Both the position numbers and the translations under genes were made by a program. From Apostichopus japonicus (lineage: Eukaryota; Echinodermata; Holothuroidea; Aspidochirotida; Stichopodidae), in assembly GCF_037975245.1 (NCBI RefSeq), contig NC_092578.1, forward strand, positions 2,053,001 to 2,117,000: DNA of 64,000 nucleotides, read 5' to 3'. Shown here one piece after another: positions 12,866-26,702 of this stretch (the first letter of the stretch is position 1; each line of letters opens with the position of its first letter). The notes under the pieces were generated by a model. The model was given only the letters and a program-made list of their open reading frames with translations, had not been told where the DNA came from and made no database searches.

Positions 12866-15800
12866 AGACTGTTACATTATAATTGAAGTTTCCTCTGTTT
12901 TATCATCTCTGCAGTTAGAACCATTGGTCATTAAGTCTGAATATAGATAATAGTGTGTTATCTGTGGTCTAAAAGTTCTTCCTAGCCCTAATGCTTACTA
13001 CTGTAGATTACACAGCAGCCTATCATGTTGTATGTATTCAAAAATTAAACCTAGCTTTGTGACTTAATTTTGAGACATAACAAAGGAAAGCAGAATGTGT
13101 TGATAAACTGCCCAATTAATGTAGTAATTTTATTAGCCCAAGGCATTGCCTTCCATCAATTATCAATTATTTGATATTTGTTATTCCATATTTACTTCGC
13201 TCCTTGCTTACCTATCTCCTCACAAGCTCAGCACTCTTGCTCTACTGTGTCTAGAGTGAACTGGTAACCTTTTAACATTGTGTGCCCTCTATGACCCTCT
13301 TGGAATTCCAGCTTGTAAATTATCCTGTGGATTAAGTATCGCAGATAAACAGCCTTTAATGTCTTCTGTTATTGTATACTTAATTGTTTTAATATTAACA
13401 ACTAAACAAGATTTATAATCATGTTTGTGATAAAAAATATATAAAATAAAAATTTTTATCCTTTAAACTAGACAACGATATATACCATAAAATAATTATG
13501 ACAAGTTTTGTATCATGGGTATAGTTATTCCTACCATAAAGCAATCATCATTATTGAAAATTCATATCAAGCTACCAGCCCTTGAGAATGGCTCCAGAAT
13601 TATTTCATATAAGTGAGTGTCTTAGATGTTTACATAGAGACTGATTCCTTCTCTTGATTCTAAAAATACATTCTCACGTAATGTCACTTGAGTTGTGTAT
13701 ATCAGCCTAGAACAAACGGGAGGTAGTGACAGCTAATCTCAGTGCTCTAAACTGTTAACTTCAAAACAGCTTTATTTTGGGGGGAGGAAAGGGGTGCAAA
13801 GTTCTTCAAAGATTGATACTCTACAGATGAAGAATGCTGTAATAGGTTTCATAGAACAGAGTAAATTGCATGTTTTTGTTTTCTTCTATTCTCACAACTT
13901 TTCTCAAATATGAACGTATAATTACATGTTTGATATCTGTATTAAACAGTCCATATGGATATATGGCTTGAAGTATTTGAATGTACACACTATACAATTG
14001 GAAAAGGATATGTGCCTCGTTCATTTCTCAGAGCTTGCATTTGTCTTTCAAAATGAACTGCTGTATAAGTGTATAAATCGATTGATATTGATATATTATT
14101 AAATTGATATTATGTGCAGAAATGATTAATCCAATGATGATGGAAATGTTTATATATATTTGCAGTATTGTAATACTTTCAATACTGTAAGAAATATAAG
14201 GGACATAGGACAAAAGGCATGATGTTTTGAAAAGTTGCAACTAATTTTCAAGGTAACAACTTTCTATAATTGCGATTGATTCAATTTGGTAATATTTACT
14301 TGTCTACATCATTTCCTGCGAATTTACACAGACTTCGTTCAGACAAGACTATAAGAGTTAATGTTGGGGACCTCAAACATATCAAATTCTTCATGGTGGA
14401 GATGCAAATTAACATCCTTCAAGACACTCATGCTCAATTGCATGAATAATTTTTCCACAACTTCCCGAAGAAGAACCCCGGAAGGCAGAACTTGAGAAAA
14501 CATGAATGTAAAATACATACTGTTAAATCAGAATATCCATGGGTAGTTAATTCATGATTTGTTGAAGATGCAGAAATGTCAGGAATTATTTTAAGCAATT
14601 ATATTATCACATCTCCAGACACTAGTGATGTAGTCATTGTACGTTATATAAAGGAAACTCCTCTTTTAGGATCCTGAAGGAAGAATGGTGGAAAAGTTTA
14701 ATGTTTATGTTTAGGCATGTAAAATTTGAGAGAAGTTGACCTTTTAGTACCACAAGTGGTGTTTCCATGGTAACTTGCCTGAAAGGTCTTATTTAATTTA
14801 TTTTGAACATTATTGAGTGAGTACGGTTAAGATATGCTTGACTGTACATATATATATATATCTTTAATTCTCAACATAAATTAATACAGTAATCCCCCCA
14901 CCCTTGTCTTATAACAGCAAAAACATTTATTTGTAAAATTTGTATTGCAACCACTGAGGCAAAATGTGTCTAAAAAGTAAATTAATTTGTAAACCTTAAA
15001 AATCACACTATTATTATACACCCCTGGCCTTGGGCCAAATAGTGTAACAGCCCCTCCCCCACACCCCCCCTGCTCCAAATTCTCAAGTGGAATTACCCAA
15101 TGGTCTGTGAATAATAATGTGCCTGTTGTTGGTGTTAAAGGACACTCTGTTTGCCAGTTTACAACCTTTGACAGACATTACCACAGGAAAATGTGTGGAC
15201 AACCCAGAACACAGGTTGGCACACAAGAATCTGCACATAGCAACCTGTGGCAAGAAATCCAACTATTAAAGTGTGTCAAAAACCACAGAAAATGCAGGGT
15301 TTTGTGTGACACCTAGCAAGACCTTGACGCCAATGAAGGTTCTACAAACCACTGAGGCTTCTCTAGAACAAATGATTGTATTTGTGATCAATATTTTGTG
15401 TTTGTTTAATATATTGCAGATTTTCAGTAACTATATTTATACTATTTTTATATGATTTTGTAATATGATAATTTTCAGTCAATGAATTCATTGAGCAGTG
15501 TTTCCAAAGGCTAAAGGGTTTATAGTCAATGAATTTAAATATTAGATTGTCACATATTAGAAAGATTATAGTTTCACTTACAGACTACTCAACTAATGAT
15601 ATTGGTCTCTCCTATCTTGCCTTAAAGCAGCATACCTGATCCCTTGTGAAACAATTTGATAATACAAATATGAAAACAAGAAAGAAAAACGAAAATGAAT
15701 TCATTATTAAGAATATTGCAATTAACAGCGTTTACAGTATAGGACTGACCTACCTCCACACAACTGATGTACTCTCTAATTGCCTAATTAATTACCAAAC

Positions 15801-18800
15801 ATAGAATAAACTATCAAGCTTTTTTCATATACTTGAGTGTTCTCTCTGCTGTGTCAGTCTGGACCATAACTTAATAAATATAAATATGTGCCTTTGTATC
15901 CAACCCTTATTATCTTACTTTTGCATTTAAAACTCTTCTGTTAATTGAAATGTCTTTTAATTTATCATATAAGGTAAACAATGCATACAAGCTGGTAATC
16001 TTCAATGTTACTTATAGTCTCCATGCAAAGAGGAAAACTGTACAGCTGGGCTACAAACTCCTACTCAGCTAGGATCAAACAATGATGACTATCTTTGCCG
16101 ACTTGCTTGCAGTGTCTTTTATGTGAAAGTTTGGAACACAAACGATTCATGATTCTAAAATATGACTCACATGTATGGTAAAAGCTTTGCGTGTATATGT
16201 TTACAGCATCATAAGACAAACACAGATATTTAAATGTTGAAGCACTAAAATACTTTGTATAGTCCTTTACAATAACTCCACTACATTGCTTAGGAAACCC
16301 AGTTATCCAGATATTTTATTAAAGTCCAGATTAGCTCTGGTTCTGAAGGGTTTGCATGGTTAAAACTAGAAATTTTAATCATAATCACTATTTGACCTTT
16401 GACCATGAAATCCATAATGGAGAAGAATGCGTTTGAAGGTTTGATTGTATGGTCATGTTAATTGTCCAAATCCATGTCATTCTCAACTAAAAAAAGAATC
16501 ATTATCAAAATCAGACATCACTTTTAGTTGGGTCCTTGATGAAACTTGACTACATTCCTTTAAAGAAATGCAAATGGTAAGGAGACAAAGAAAACTTTTC
16601 CCCAAGCATGGCTGACGATATTTGTAATTTTGAAAAGGTTCAAATTTGCATCTGACAAAGGTTCAAATTTTAGTGATTCTAAAGATCTTTTCTGTCTTTC
16701 TTTCTTCTTTCTTTTTCTTTTTTTTGATCCCTGGGGGAGCAGACTCTGAGCAAATAAGTTTTTATTGTAGTATGGTTAGGGTCTATATGAAGTTAAAACT
16801 GAGCTGCATCAGCATGAAGGTTAACGCTTCAACCTGCCAAGAGGGACACATACTGTTCAATTCCTCTCTCCTTTGTTTTCTTCAAGAGATATATGTTTTA
16901 GCTAAAGGCACTGATTTTCCTCTTCCAACATATAACTTAGATGGATTGAGATTGTCAAACAATTGTCACAGAGGTTGAAAGTTTTGGAGTTTTAAGGGGA
17001 AAAGAAATTCTATCAGTGATATTAAATCAAAGTACTTTAGTTACACCACCTAGAGACTTGCACCACCTAAAGACTTGGGTTTTCTCCAAGATGGCACTTC
17101 AAAGTTTTTGTCCTCTTCTTTTTCATTTATACAGATATATTTTTTTATCTTTATTATTGGCCGGAATGACAATAATTATTGCTCGGTAGATCTGCTTGAG
17201 GATCTTAAATATTTTGTTTTCTTACTGATGGAGTCGTAGCACTGCTCAAGGAAACAACATTGAATATCAATCGATCTGTTATTGGAGTTTTAGTGTCTCT
17301 TGAGGGGACAGAATGTTTCCGGATCTCTCTGCACTAAATATAGATGGTGTGAATACAGAGCTTGTACTGAATCTAGAAAAGTTTACATTTGGTCAAAAAC
17401 TAGCTGAGCTGAAATATTATAATGGAATGAAATTATGGGGTTAATTGATTGCTGATGAAGATGAAGTGAGGGTTTGTAAAACTGGGAGCCAGCTCAAGCT
17501 TACAAAAAACATCAGTTTGTTACACGTTTGAAGATCTAAGGCTAAATTGGTAACATGTTCTGCTTACTTGATCCTTCAAGCTTGCAGCTGTGAATGCTTA
17601 GATTGTAAGCAAATATATGTTAATCTTTGTGACATTTCGTTCTCCCAACCCCCCCTAACCCCCGACCCCCTCCCAACACACACACATACCTCACTCATCC
17701 TGCCCAATATTTCATGTCAGGAAATGTCATAGAGGTCCAAAATTCTACCCTGTTTCCCTCATTTGTCAACAAAATGTATTGAAGTTTCTAGGTAGATAGA
17801 AAGACACTTAATGTACATAACAGAGCAAGGTATTGCCATGTTGGTAAGAATTAAGCCAAAGCAACCAAGCTTTGATATTATACATGTCTATTTTCCTTCT
17901 CTTTTTTTATAATTCTTAATAAATGATATTAAATTTACTATAGGAGATGAATAAGTTGTATCGACCCTGTCGGTATTTACCGTAATTGGATTCTTGCACA
18001 GCTATAGTAGCTATGTAGATTTCCAAAATACCAGATTTATACTTGTAGGAGTACTAACTCATGAGGTTGAGTACAATTAAGTACAGGTAAGTACACTTAG
18101 CTGTGTGAAAAATATTAACAAATACAAGCAGGACCCACAACCATGCAGTCTGGCTTGAACTTTCACAAGGCGCTCTACATCTCTACATATTATATTAAAT
18201 TCAAGTATGTGTATTACATGTATTAAACTACTTGAGTAATACTGACTACTATCTTAACTTCCTTTCTCCATCATGGCCGAGAAGATGTTGAGTTCAAATC
18301 GGCTAAGAGGATCTGTCATAAACGCTATATCTCATATTACAGGTCCTTGGGTGATATTCAATTTTGTTGAATAATTGCATAGATCTCATCTTAATTTCAA
18401 TTTTCTCCCCCGTACGCTTCGCTCACTCGGCTTTGCTGTTGTCAGATAAGTTTTATGGTGTTGCATTCTGGGTACTACATACAGCTTATGAGACTGATTT
18501 GATTCTCCATAAAGCTGCGTCACATTTCATCTGTCATACTTTTCGGATTTTAACTGACTGTTGATCTTGGAAAACAAAAGGGAACAAAGAAACAAACAAC
18601 AACAGCAATAGTAGACAGAGGATAATGATTTGTTCTCATTCAGGTCCTATTGCAAGTTACAACAAAGCAAAATTTAATTTTTAATTTAATTATCAAAGAT
18701 ATTTAATAGTGCCTTGATTTCTGCATAGATGTTACAATGGATACTGCAGGTTCTCCCATACGAGCGATGTGTTTAAAATTTAACAGATTTGAAATTAAAC

Positions 18801-21326
18801 TTCCTAGTAAAATATTTAAAGTATAATGTATACACCATGCAGTCAAGACTAATTAAATTAGCAATGGTAATTAATGTTCTGCAAAAACTGCAAAACAACC
18901 TGTTTGCACAGAATCTTGGTATTAAAGTGAAAGTGAAAATTTCAGATTTTTGAGAAAGGGTTCTTTTTTAAAGCTGTCATCTGTAATTGACTTCAAAATA
19001 TTATTCCTACTGTAAGTTGCTAAATATGCTATAAAAGTATTAAAAAATTAGTTCTTGCATTGAGATCCCTAAACCTAATTTCTGTACAAACATGAGTCTA
19101 GTAATTTTGTAAAAAGAAAACTGAAGCAACAATAATGGATTATCTTTCTCTCTCTCTGCCAGCCTTACGAAAATGTTTACAGGATATAATTGTGGCTATA
19201 TAGCATCTAGGCATGCACGCATGAAGACAGTTTAATATACTCAAATGTGATCAACAATGTTATAGCAAACCATTGACACCAAGTCTATACCTATAGAGAG
19301 TATACAATATCTCCATTTTTCATATCTGCATCGATAATTTCCTGTTTGCTATGATGTGAGATTTTTTTTTCCTGAAAATATGTTAGAAATATCAGGAAAA
19401 TATGAAAATTACAATCAATAGTTGTTCTAGATTTTGTTGTCTAAGTTTTGTCTATCATTTCCTTAAAAATAGGGAAAATGTCATCAGGAGGATAATGAAG
19501 CGGCTATAAAGAGAACATTTTTTTTTTTTTTCGCTTATTACTTATTATTTTTTATAACGTCTTTGAAAATGAAAGATGAAATATAGCTGTTTGTGTTTTT
19601 CTTGACTCAAGGTTGTTTTGTCAAGCTTGGTCATAATATCAAGTTGTTTATTATTCACAATTGTTGCTGCTGAATGGGCTGTAAATTTACCAAAACTGGT
19701 TTGCTTTGAATCATTTGTTAGTATTTAAGCCAAAAAAACAAACAAACAAAAACAAGAGAAAAGGATTAGTGCTCAGTCTATTGTGATGTCACCAAAACCA
19801 ATCATGTTATTGTATAGAAATTTTAAGGAGCTTCCTTCATTGGCCTGATTTTATTCTTCTTTGAAGATTTTTTGTATCAAGTGGACTATCCTTTAATTGG
19901 GTTTTTTTTTGGGGGGGGGGGCTGTTTCTCTTCAAAATATGTCCCCTCATTTGTGAGGTTTTCTTCTTAAAAGGTGTAATATCAACAACATTAATGAGAT
20001 ATCAAGATCTGCTACCTTTTAATGAATCCATATAATATTTAAATATGCTAGTAAATCTATACTGTAGCATAAAAATATGGAACATACTGTAATCCATTTA
20101 TCTGTTAAATACATCGATCGTCAGCATATCAGACTTTGTCATCTGGCAACTGCAGCCATAGAACCGGCTCAAGATCATGAATAGCGAATTCCAGACCAAT
20201 ACAGTTTTGCCTTGATGTAGGTATATTTAGCTACATGTATAGTAATAACTAAAATTCTTTGAATAATTTCAAAACATTGATATGGGTAGCCTGAGAATGA
20301 GCGAGTAATATCAGACTAATTTGTCAGTGTTGTCTGTTTGTCAGAAGTATCAAGTTTTAGTTACCAGGATCTAGGTCTCCGCCTCTCTCTCTCTCATCTC
20401 ACTCTCTTTCTCGCTCCCGATGAGCCTGTTTCTTTCTTGATGACATATCACTGCAAAGAAATCTCACAGTTTTGATCATTCTGACGGTGGTTTAAGTTTT
20501 CATATAAAGAATATCTACTCCCCTCAAAAGCGATCTCCATCTCGTCAGGAGGTAGCTCCAAAATGGGAAGATTTGAGAAGGATTCTCCTGAGAGATGGAT
20601 CAAGAGTAGTTTCTAAGAGCTTCAACTGAAGGGAGTTGTTGCATAGCCCAAGGTTAATGAACCTTGATGCTGCTTGAAAGAACAGTGGCAATTAATGGTG
20701 TTTTACTGGCCGGGTTTATGTCTGCGAATGTGTATTTTCAGTTCGTAATTACACTCGTTCAAGTAGGGAAAGAGATTGAAGTATTCTTCCCTCGGTATCA
20801 AGTTGTCAAGTTTAACATCTCTGATGGGATGGAATGAGCTTTTAGCAAAGTATATTGTTCTATAAATGCTGTGATCATAACTTCATAATAAAGACAATAA
20901 AAAAACTGGTGAATATCATCTGTCACATATCAGGCCTTAATTCCCATTTATTCCCTTTTTCCCCTTGTCAATAAAATACATTGGATATTTTCACTTTCCC
21001 ATTCTGTGTCCTTCACTCTCCTTCCTCCTCCCACCCCACTTCCAACCCCCCCCCCTCCCCACTTAATTATATGGAATAACTTTGTGGTAGATATTTAAGA
21101 TGATGGTAAAATGACAGTAAAATTGTGTCAATTTGTATCAACATAAGGTTTGAACTTAGTGGAACACAATTTGATTCCAGAGAGAAACCTTATTTCTGTT
21201 GAAACAGTACTGCTGCTACTACTCTGCATGCAGGTAATTGCATCTTTTGGAGATATTTAGAGCAACTTTTGTAGAGCTCTTGAGCTGTTTATGATGTTAA
21301 TCTTTTCTGTATAGCTCAGTAAGATG

Positions 21327-21424
21327 TAAATCTAAGATGTAATATCTAAGATATAAATCTAAGATGTAAAATATACGATATAAATCAAAGATGTAAAATG
21401 GAAATCTAGATGTAAATCTAACAT
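21327..21424. repeat. Short AT-rich tandem repeat
   Basis: Variants of TAAATCTAAGATG repeat roughly every 14-17 bases, with several units diverged, ending about 100 bases before the acceptor of the 21526 exon. Confidence 0.65.
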
Positions 21425-21525
21425 GTTTGATCAAGCATGTTGTCTCAATTCTCTAGATTAAAGTAGCGATCATTTCATTCTCAATTTCTCAACTGCATTT
21501 TTTCTCTCTTCCCTTTAATTTTTAG

Positions 21526-21647
21526 GAGCGATTGCTGTTGTCGGTGTTGCCCCGCCACGTCGCCATGGAGATGAAAGATGACATTGCAAGTAATCGAGAG
21601 GAAATTCAGTTCCACAAGATTTATATTCAAAGGCATAGTGATGTCAG
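21526..21647 (+). CDS. ADCY5/6: Adenylyl cyclase exon: start of C1a catalytic domain
   Basis: The exon is 122 bp, phase 0 at entry and leaving 2 bases (AG of a split Ser codon). The acceptor is CCCTTTAATTTTTAG and the donor is GTATGT. It encodes [20 protein letters not shown] followed by a variable stretch and [12 protein letters not shown]. The segment [11 protein letters not shown] is a near-invariant signature at the start of C1a in membrane adenylyl cyclases. FHKIYIQRH is the approach to the first beta strand of the catalytic fold and matches ADCY5/6 (FHKIYIQKH). The residues between (ASNREEIQ) differ from mammals, as this loop usually does. Confidence 0.95.
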
Positions 21648-21849
21648 GTATGTGATGATAGGGTAATCCTTTATTTGGCTCAAAAGTAAAAGTTAACTAG
21701 AAAGAATGTAAGTAGCTGGTGGCTGCAGGATAGCAGCCTAGGAAAAGAGACTGCTCAGCACAGAGCAAGAACATATTTTTGATGTCACAAAATGATAGAG
21801 TTTAGGGTCAGATCATGGTGAGAGATGGCAGTATGGGCAACATTTACAC

Positions 21850-22590
21850 AGCAGTAGATACATAGAATATCACATATCACCATGTAGCATGATCACACAT
21901 AGAATGGTATATGTTAATAAGTTAGGAGTATGTACCATGAGACAGGAGTGGGATTGAGCAGCATAGAGCAGCATTACAATCTGTCTTTATGGGATACAAA
22001 GAATATCACATATCACCATATAGCATGATCAGAATGGTATGTATGTAAATAAGTTAGGAGTGTGCACCACGGGACAGGAGGGATTGAGCAGCATAGAGCA
22101 GCATCACATCTTGTCTGCATGGGATACAGAATATCACATATCACCATGTAGCATGATCACACATAGTATGGTATATGTTAATAATTTAGGAGTATGCACC
22201 ATGAGATAGGAGTGGGAATGAGCAGCATAGAGCAGCATCACATCCTGTCTGCATGGGATACATATAATATCACATATCACCATATAGCATGATCACACAT
22301 AGCATGGTATATGTTAATAATTTAGGAGTATGCACCTTGAGATACGAGTGGGAACGAGCAGCATAGAGCAGCATCATATCCTGTCTGCATGGGATACATA
22401 TAATATCACATATCACCATATAGCATGATCACACATAGAATGGTATGTGTTAATAATTTAGGAGTATGTACCATGAACCAGGAGGGATTGAGCAGCATAG
22501 AGCAGCATCACATCCTGTCTGCATGGGATACATAGAATATCACATATTAAGCACTATTAAGCATGATCACACATAGAATGTCTGAATAAG
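21850..22590. repeat. 134-bp minisatellite, about 6 copies
   Basis: The landmark RAATATCACATATCACCAT occurs at about 21865, 22001, 22129, 22265, 22401 and 22535, giving spacings of 136, 128, 136, 136 and 134. Each unit also has TAGCATGATCACACATAG, TTAGGAGTATGYACCATGA and GAGCAGCATAGAGCAGCATC. Copies are similar but not identical, with small indels, and the array starts ~200 bp downstream of an exon. Confidence 0.9.
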
Positions 22591-24488
22591 AAGAATATAG
22601 AAGTAAGTAGCAAATAGAGGGATCCCTTCAGTTTGAACAAAAAAGATCTTCATGGTGGACATTCACAGGAACTTGAAACCTTTGAATACTTAAACAGGTA
22701 GAAATTTGTATAAGATCAGTGAGTTGCAAAATTTTTTTTGGATAAATATATGAACTTTGATAGATGATATGCTTTAACTTTGCATCAATTTATTGGCATC
22801 CATTTTAGCTTAGGACCCATTTCCGTATCCTTTGTTTATAGGGCACTATCAACAACTTTAAGTGTTAGAGTTTCATACATGTGTGCTATCACATGTCAGG
22901 GTTAAAAGCACGTTGGTTGGAAGATTGCTCCATTAATGCCAACCTACCGCTACCCTTTCAGCTGTTTCCTCTCACTTTCGTTGAATTTAATCACATTTTT
23001 ACAGATGTGAGAGGCCGCCACTTATCAGCCTTTGCACAGGTCTCCTACATAAACAAAACAACAAGAAACCTCTTGCATGGAAAGATAAACGGAAAAAAAA
23101 AAAATCAATTTTCAAGACCTAGTTTGTTGACCAAAGTTAAATTCTGATTGACGTTTGACCATTAGATCGGTGATGCACTAGGGTGATTGTTACTTAAACG
23201 TGGAACTTTGAAGTAAATTTTACGGTCAGATAAAAGAATTTTCCACGTTTTCTTGCTGGCTGCCCTAAAGTGAATAATGTCAGACATCCATGGGCAATAT
23301 AGTCTGTATCTGGACTGACGTGACAAGAAATATTGTAAATATTAATTATAACAGCAATAACCCTAATTGGCCACGGGTCAGATGACAATTTTGTTGTAAT
23401 CTTGAATAGAAATTTGATCACTTTTTCTGGAAGTAAATGGCATTTGTGTTAATTAAGTAAACTAATTCCCATGAGAGACATGGGCACTAACATCTCCAGC
23501 TTTATACGAATATTGCGTCACATTCGTCTCTCTTTCGCATGATGTTTGGTCGTCATTTATACCAGGTGTCAAGCTGAGTAAATAATACAGATCTAGTTGC
23601 TGTGTTGTGTGTCCAATGTAACACCTGTTTAAACACAATACTATGCTGTATTCTAAGTTTAACAGTAGTTTGTTGTGTTTATATGAACCATATTGCTTCA
23701 ATATTTTGTTGTTTCTTTTAAAGCAAACAACTGAATTAAGGAAAATATCTCAGGTTTTCCATGTGAAACAGTAAAGACAATTGATTCTTTTAAGGACATT
23801 TTGCTTGTGATTTTTTTTATCATTCTTCTTTAGATAATTTTTTTTTTGACTAAGCAGGATTTGTATCTTTAAAAATATGAGTGTATATGGCTACAAAACA
23901 AGTCGATTATATACCTTAATCAGTCGTTAATTTATGAAAGGCAGAGAAAAGAATGGATTTATGGACGAACGGACGGACGGAAAGATGGTTGAATGAGTCA
24001 TATCTCACTTACACACAGCCATGCATTTCTCAATTTGGTATACATTTACAATATGTAAAAGTAGGATTTCAGTGATGGTTTCGACATGCTTGCATTAATG
24101 CATGGCCATGGATTATATAAAAATAGATTGAGCTAGGCTAGAGGAACTTTAGAAGGTCTGGAGGAGTGGTTGTAGCATTAATTTAAGGGAGGGAAATGGG
24201 ATTAAAGTTGAATGAATCAACCAAAGTGAAATGAATAAACTTCCTCTTGAATTATAAAGTTCCATGATAATGTTGATAATCTGAAGCAGATTTATTCTGA
24301 ACCAAACAGGATATCTCTGTTATCCAGGGAATAATTTATCCTGTATTCCTCAAAGAATGCTATGCAAAATGGTCAAGTTACTATTACTGTTGCACAGCAG
24401 TATGGCTGTTTCAGCACACCATTGTATTGTATAACAGACATAATTAAGAGCCTTCTTATTCCCAGAAACCATTTACAGGCAATATATA

Positions 24489-24692
24489 TGTCCCAAACCA
24501 TTTATAATCCCAAACCATTATAATACCTTGGTCCTGAAGCAAGCCACATTTGGTCCCAAACTAAGCAATGTGTTCTCTTCAACCATTGGCCCTGACCCAT
24601 CCAAACTCTGTCCTGAATCATGTAACATATGTCCTGAACTATTTACATTGGTCCCGAACCAAGCAACATTGTTACTGAACCAAGCAACATTT
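24489..24692. repeat. Degenerate ~21-bp tandem repeat
   Basis: Variants of GGTCCYGAACCAAGCAACAT recur at about 24530, 24552, 24610, 24631, 24651 and 24671. The open frame over it simply reflects the repeat (recurrent Pro, Asn, Ala and Thr) and is not a gene. Confidence 0.7.
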
Positions 24693-25274
24693 TTCCTTGA
24701 GGGGTATTGTCAATAAAGACACCATTACCAGTTTGCTACCTTTGTGTAACCAATCTCTAGTAAATACTTCACACCACATAATAATGTTGACACTTTCTTA
24801 CTTGGTCAAAGCAAGAGAGTGTATTCTAACCATTTCTGAGCAAATATCTGCATCACTTACATGTTGATGTGAGAGCTATATATCTTGAGACTGTAGTACC
24901 AGACGAGAGTTTAATTAAACAAATTAAAGCTGTGTTTCTTTCAGTTTAATGTGTTTGAATTGTACGTTTTGAATAGGACGTCTTATGACAGGTCAGCCCT
25001 TCAGTTGTAACTCAATAGCAACCATGTAAACAGAGGAACCTATCTTTGAAATATTTTGGTGAAAGAAATCTAATAAACTTAGCTCAGTTCAGAGCTTGAA
25101 AAGAGGAAAGAAATTGTTAATCCTCACTTCAGAGCTGTTAGCCAGTTGATGTAACATGTTCCTATCTTCATGAGATCATGTGTTGTTACTTTGCAGTCTG
25201 TATCTGAGAACAATTATTAGTCATGCTGTAAAATCTGACCAAGCTAGATATTCAGACATCATCATCACATACCC

Positions 25275-25281
25275 ACTACTG

Positions 25282-25319
<38 letters not shown>

Positions 25320-25382
25320 GCTACTGCTACTGCTACTACTATTACTACTACTACTACTGCTACTACTACTACTACTACTACT
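25275..25382. repeat. CTA/CTG trinucleotide microsatellite
   Basis: About 35 triplets of CTA with scattered CTG and one ATT interruption. It reads as a poly-leucine frame in one phase, which is an artefact of the repeat. Confidence 0.95.
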
Positions 25383-25554
25383 TATGGAAAGTCATCCAAG
25401 ATAGAATCTCAGCACGCACGCAAAAAACAAGCAGACAACTTGATCTAATCTCAACCACATTACATTGAGACTGTAGCGGTGTTACCACGACAATGTTAAG
25501 TCAAGTAACGACCACGAGTCCTGTGGAAAGGGAAGAGATACTACAGTACACATG

Positions 25555-25605
25555 ATAATAATTATAATAATAATAAGGATAATACATTTATGTAGTGCAA
25601 AAGTC
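25555..25605. repeat. ATA-rich dispersed-repeat fragment
   Basis: ATAATAATAAGGATAATACA followed by TTTATGTAGTGC resembles a short dispersed motif (ATA run, then ATTTATATAGCGC) that I recall from several marine invertebrate genomes. The assignment rests on memory of the motif, not on a search. Confidence 0.35.
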
Positions 25606-26189
25606 TTTGAACCTCCGTATAATTAAAGCTATATCATGAAATTATTGAGAAACACTTGCTGCATAATTTATTCTCTCCTCAAGCCCCTCCTCCCAGCCAT
25701 TTGAAACTAACGTGAGCAAATGGAAAGGCAAAACGAGAGTTATAAAGAAGCGAAAGAACCGTTTTGAAACCGGACTGTTAGTGTCAGTCTTATGTACTTG
25801 TTAAGATGATGATCTTTACTCTCTCACACTTTTCCTGCTCGTTAGAAATGTCAAGATTCTAGATTCTGTAGGTGATTGACCTAGTTAAGTACCTCCTAGC
25901 CTCTGCCCATCTGATCAGTAAACTCTCCAATCTTCCTCACCTTTGCACTACTTATTTTTCTTTTCGTTTTCCTCTTTATTTTCTCTTTTTTTTTTTAACT
26001 GTTGCAAATCAGCTAACCAGTATAAATAATGCAAGGAAGTAATTAAAAGCGGAAAAGCACGAGTCGAAGCTTGTCCATTTGAGAAGACTACAGCTATAAT
26101 GCTGTGAAATTGTTGAAATTCCTATCATATTACAACTGTGGTTAAAGGTCATCAGAAGATGACTATTTTTCCACCAAGATATACTGTAG

Positions 26190-26411
26190 ATATATATAAC
26201 ATATATATATATATATATATATATATAAATGAAAATCGTAATGAGTTGGAAAATCAAGAACAGTGAAAAAACTTCCAGCCTCCACCGGGATTCGAACCTG
26301 GGCCTTCCGCTCTGTATGCGGACACCCTAACCACTAGGCTATGGACGTATATATATATGTATATATATATATAGAGAGAGAGAGAGATATATATATATAT
26401 GTGAAAACGTA

Positions 26412-26444
<33 letters not shown>

Positions 26445-26463
26445 ACATATATATATATATATA
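26190..26463. repeat. TA microsatellite arrays flanking a tRNA-like sequence
   Basis: Alternating TA occurs in three blocks: about 26190-26227, 26347-26400 (interrupted by a GA run at 26372-26386) and 26412-26463. The tRNA-like sequence lies between the first two blocks, as if inserted in a TA array or as if TA tracts grew from its ends. Confidence 0.85.
26278..26348 (-). mobile_element. tRNA-like sequence, probably SINE head or tRNA pseudogene
   Basis: On the minus strand there is a box A-like TAGCCTAGTGGTTAG, an anticodon-arm stem TCCGC/GCGGA around a 7-base loop ATACAGA, and a box B GGTTCGAATCC. Only four pairs of the acceptor stem hold (TCCA with TGGA) and the T stem has one mismatch. 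The loop would give an ACA anticodon, which is not a normal eukaryotic tRNA. I read it as a SINE head or decayed copy, not a working tRNA gene. Confidence 0.65.
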
Positions 26464-26702
26464 TCACTTTCCGTGATCATGCACCGAAGAAGAGCTAGTT
26501 TTGCTCGAAAGCTCTGCAAAAACCTAACATTGGCTGTTTTACCTCCAATCATTTACTGAATCTAATTTTTGTATCTCACTCGAGATAAGCATATCTCTAA
26601 ATGCAGCATAGTTGTTAAACAGTTTTTTCCCCGTTATTCCTATATAGATATATATATAAATATATACTAAAAAGACCATCAAATATGCTAGAGAGAATAA
26701 AA

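Larger units (their letters stand above)
10091..21525 (+). other. ADCY5/6: Intron, 11.4 kb
   Basis: This is a GT-AG intron in phase 0. It contains a CA-rich 22-bp tandem repeat (10128-10193), a C-rich tract (about 11243-11315), a long G homopolymer (about 12847-12865), G and C runs near 19911 and 21047, a CT-rich tract near 20381-20415 and a degenerate short repeat (21327-21424). Open frames here, including a 110-codon one at 16646-16978, show no recognisable domain. I see no exon-like homology to cyclases inside it. Confidence 0.8.

Noticed and set aside
16646-16978. 110-codon plus-strand open frame
   Set aside because: It begins with a low-complexity Phe run from a T-rich tract and has no recognisable motif; it looks like chance in intronic DNA.
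25180-25404. Poly-leucine open frame
   Set aside because: It is simply the CTA microsatellite read in one phase.
26278-26348. Functional tRNA gene
   Set aside because: The acceptor stem has decayed, the T stem has a mismatch, and the loop gives an ACA anticodon not used in eukaryotes; a SINE or pseudogene fits better.
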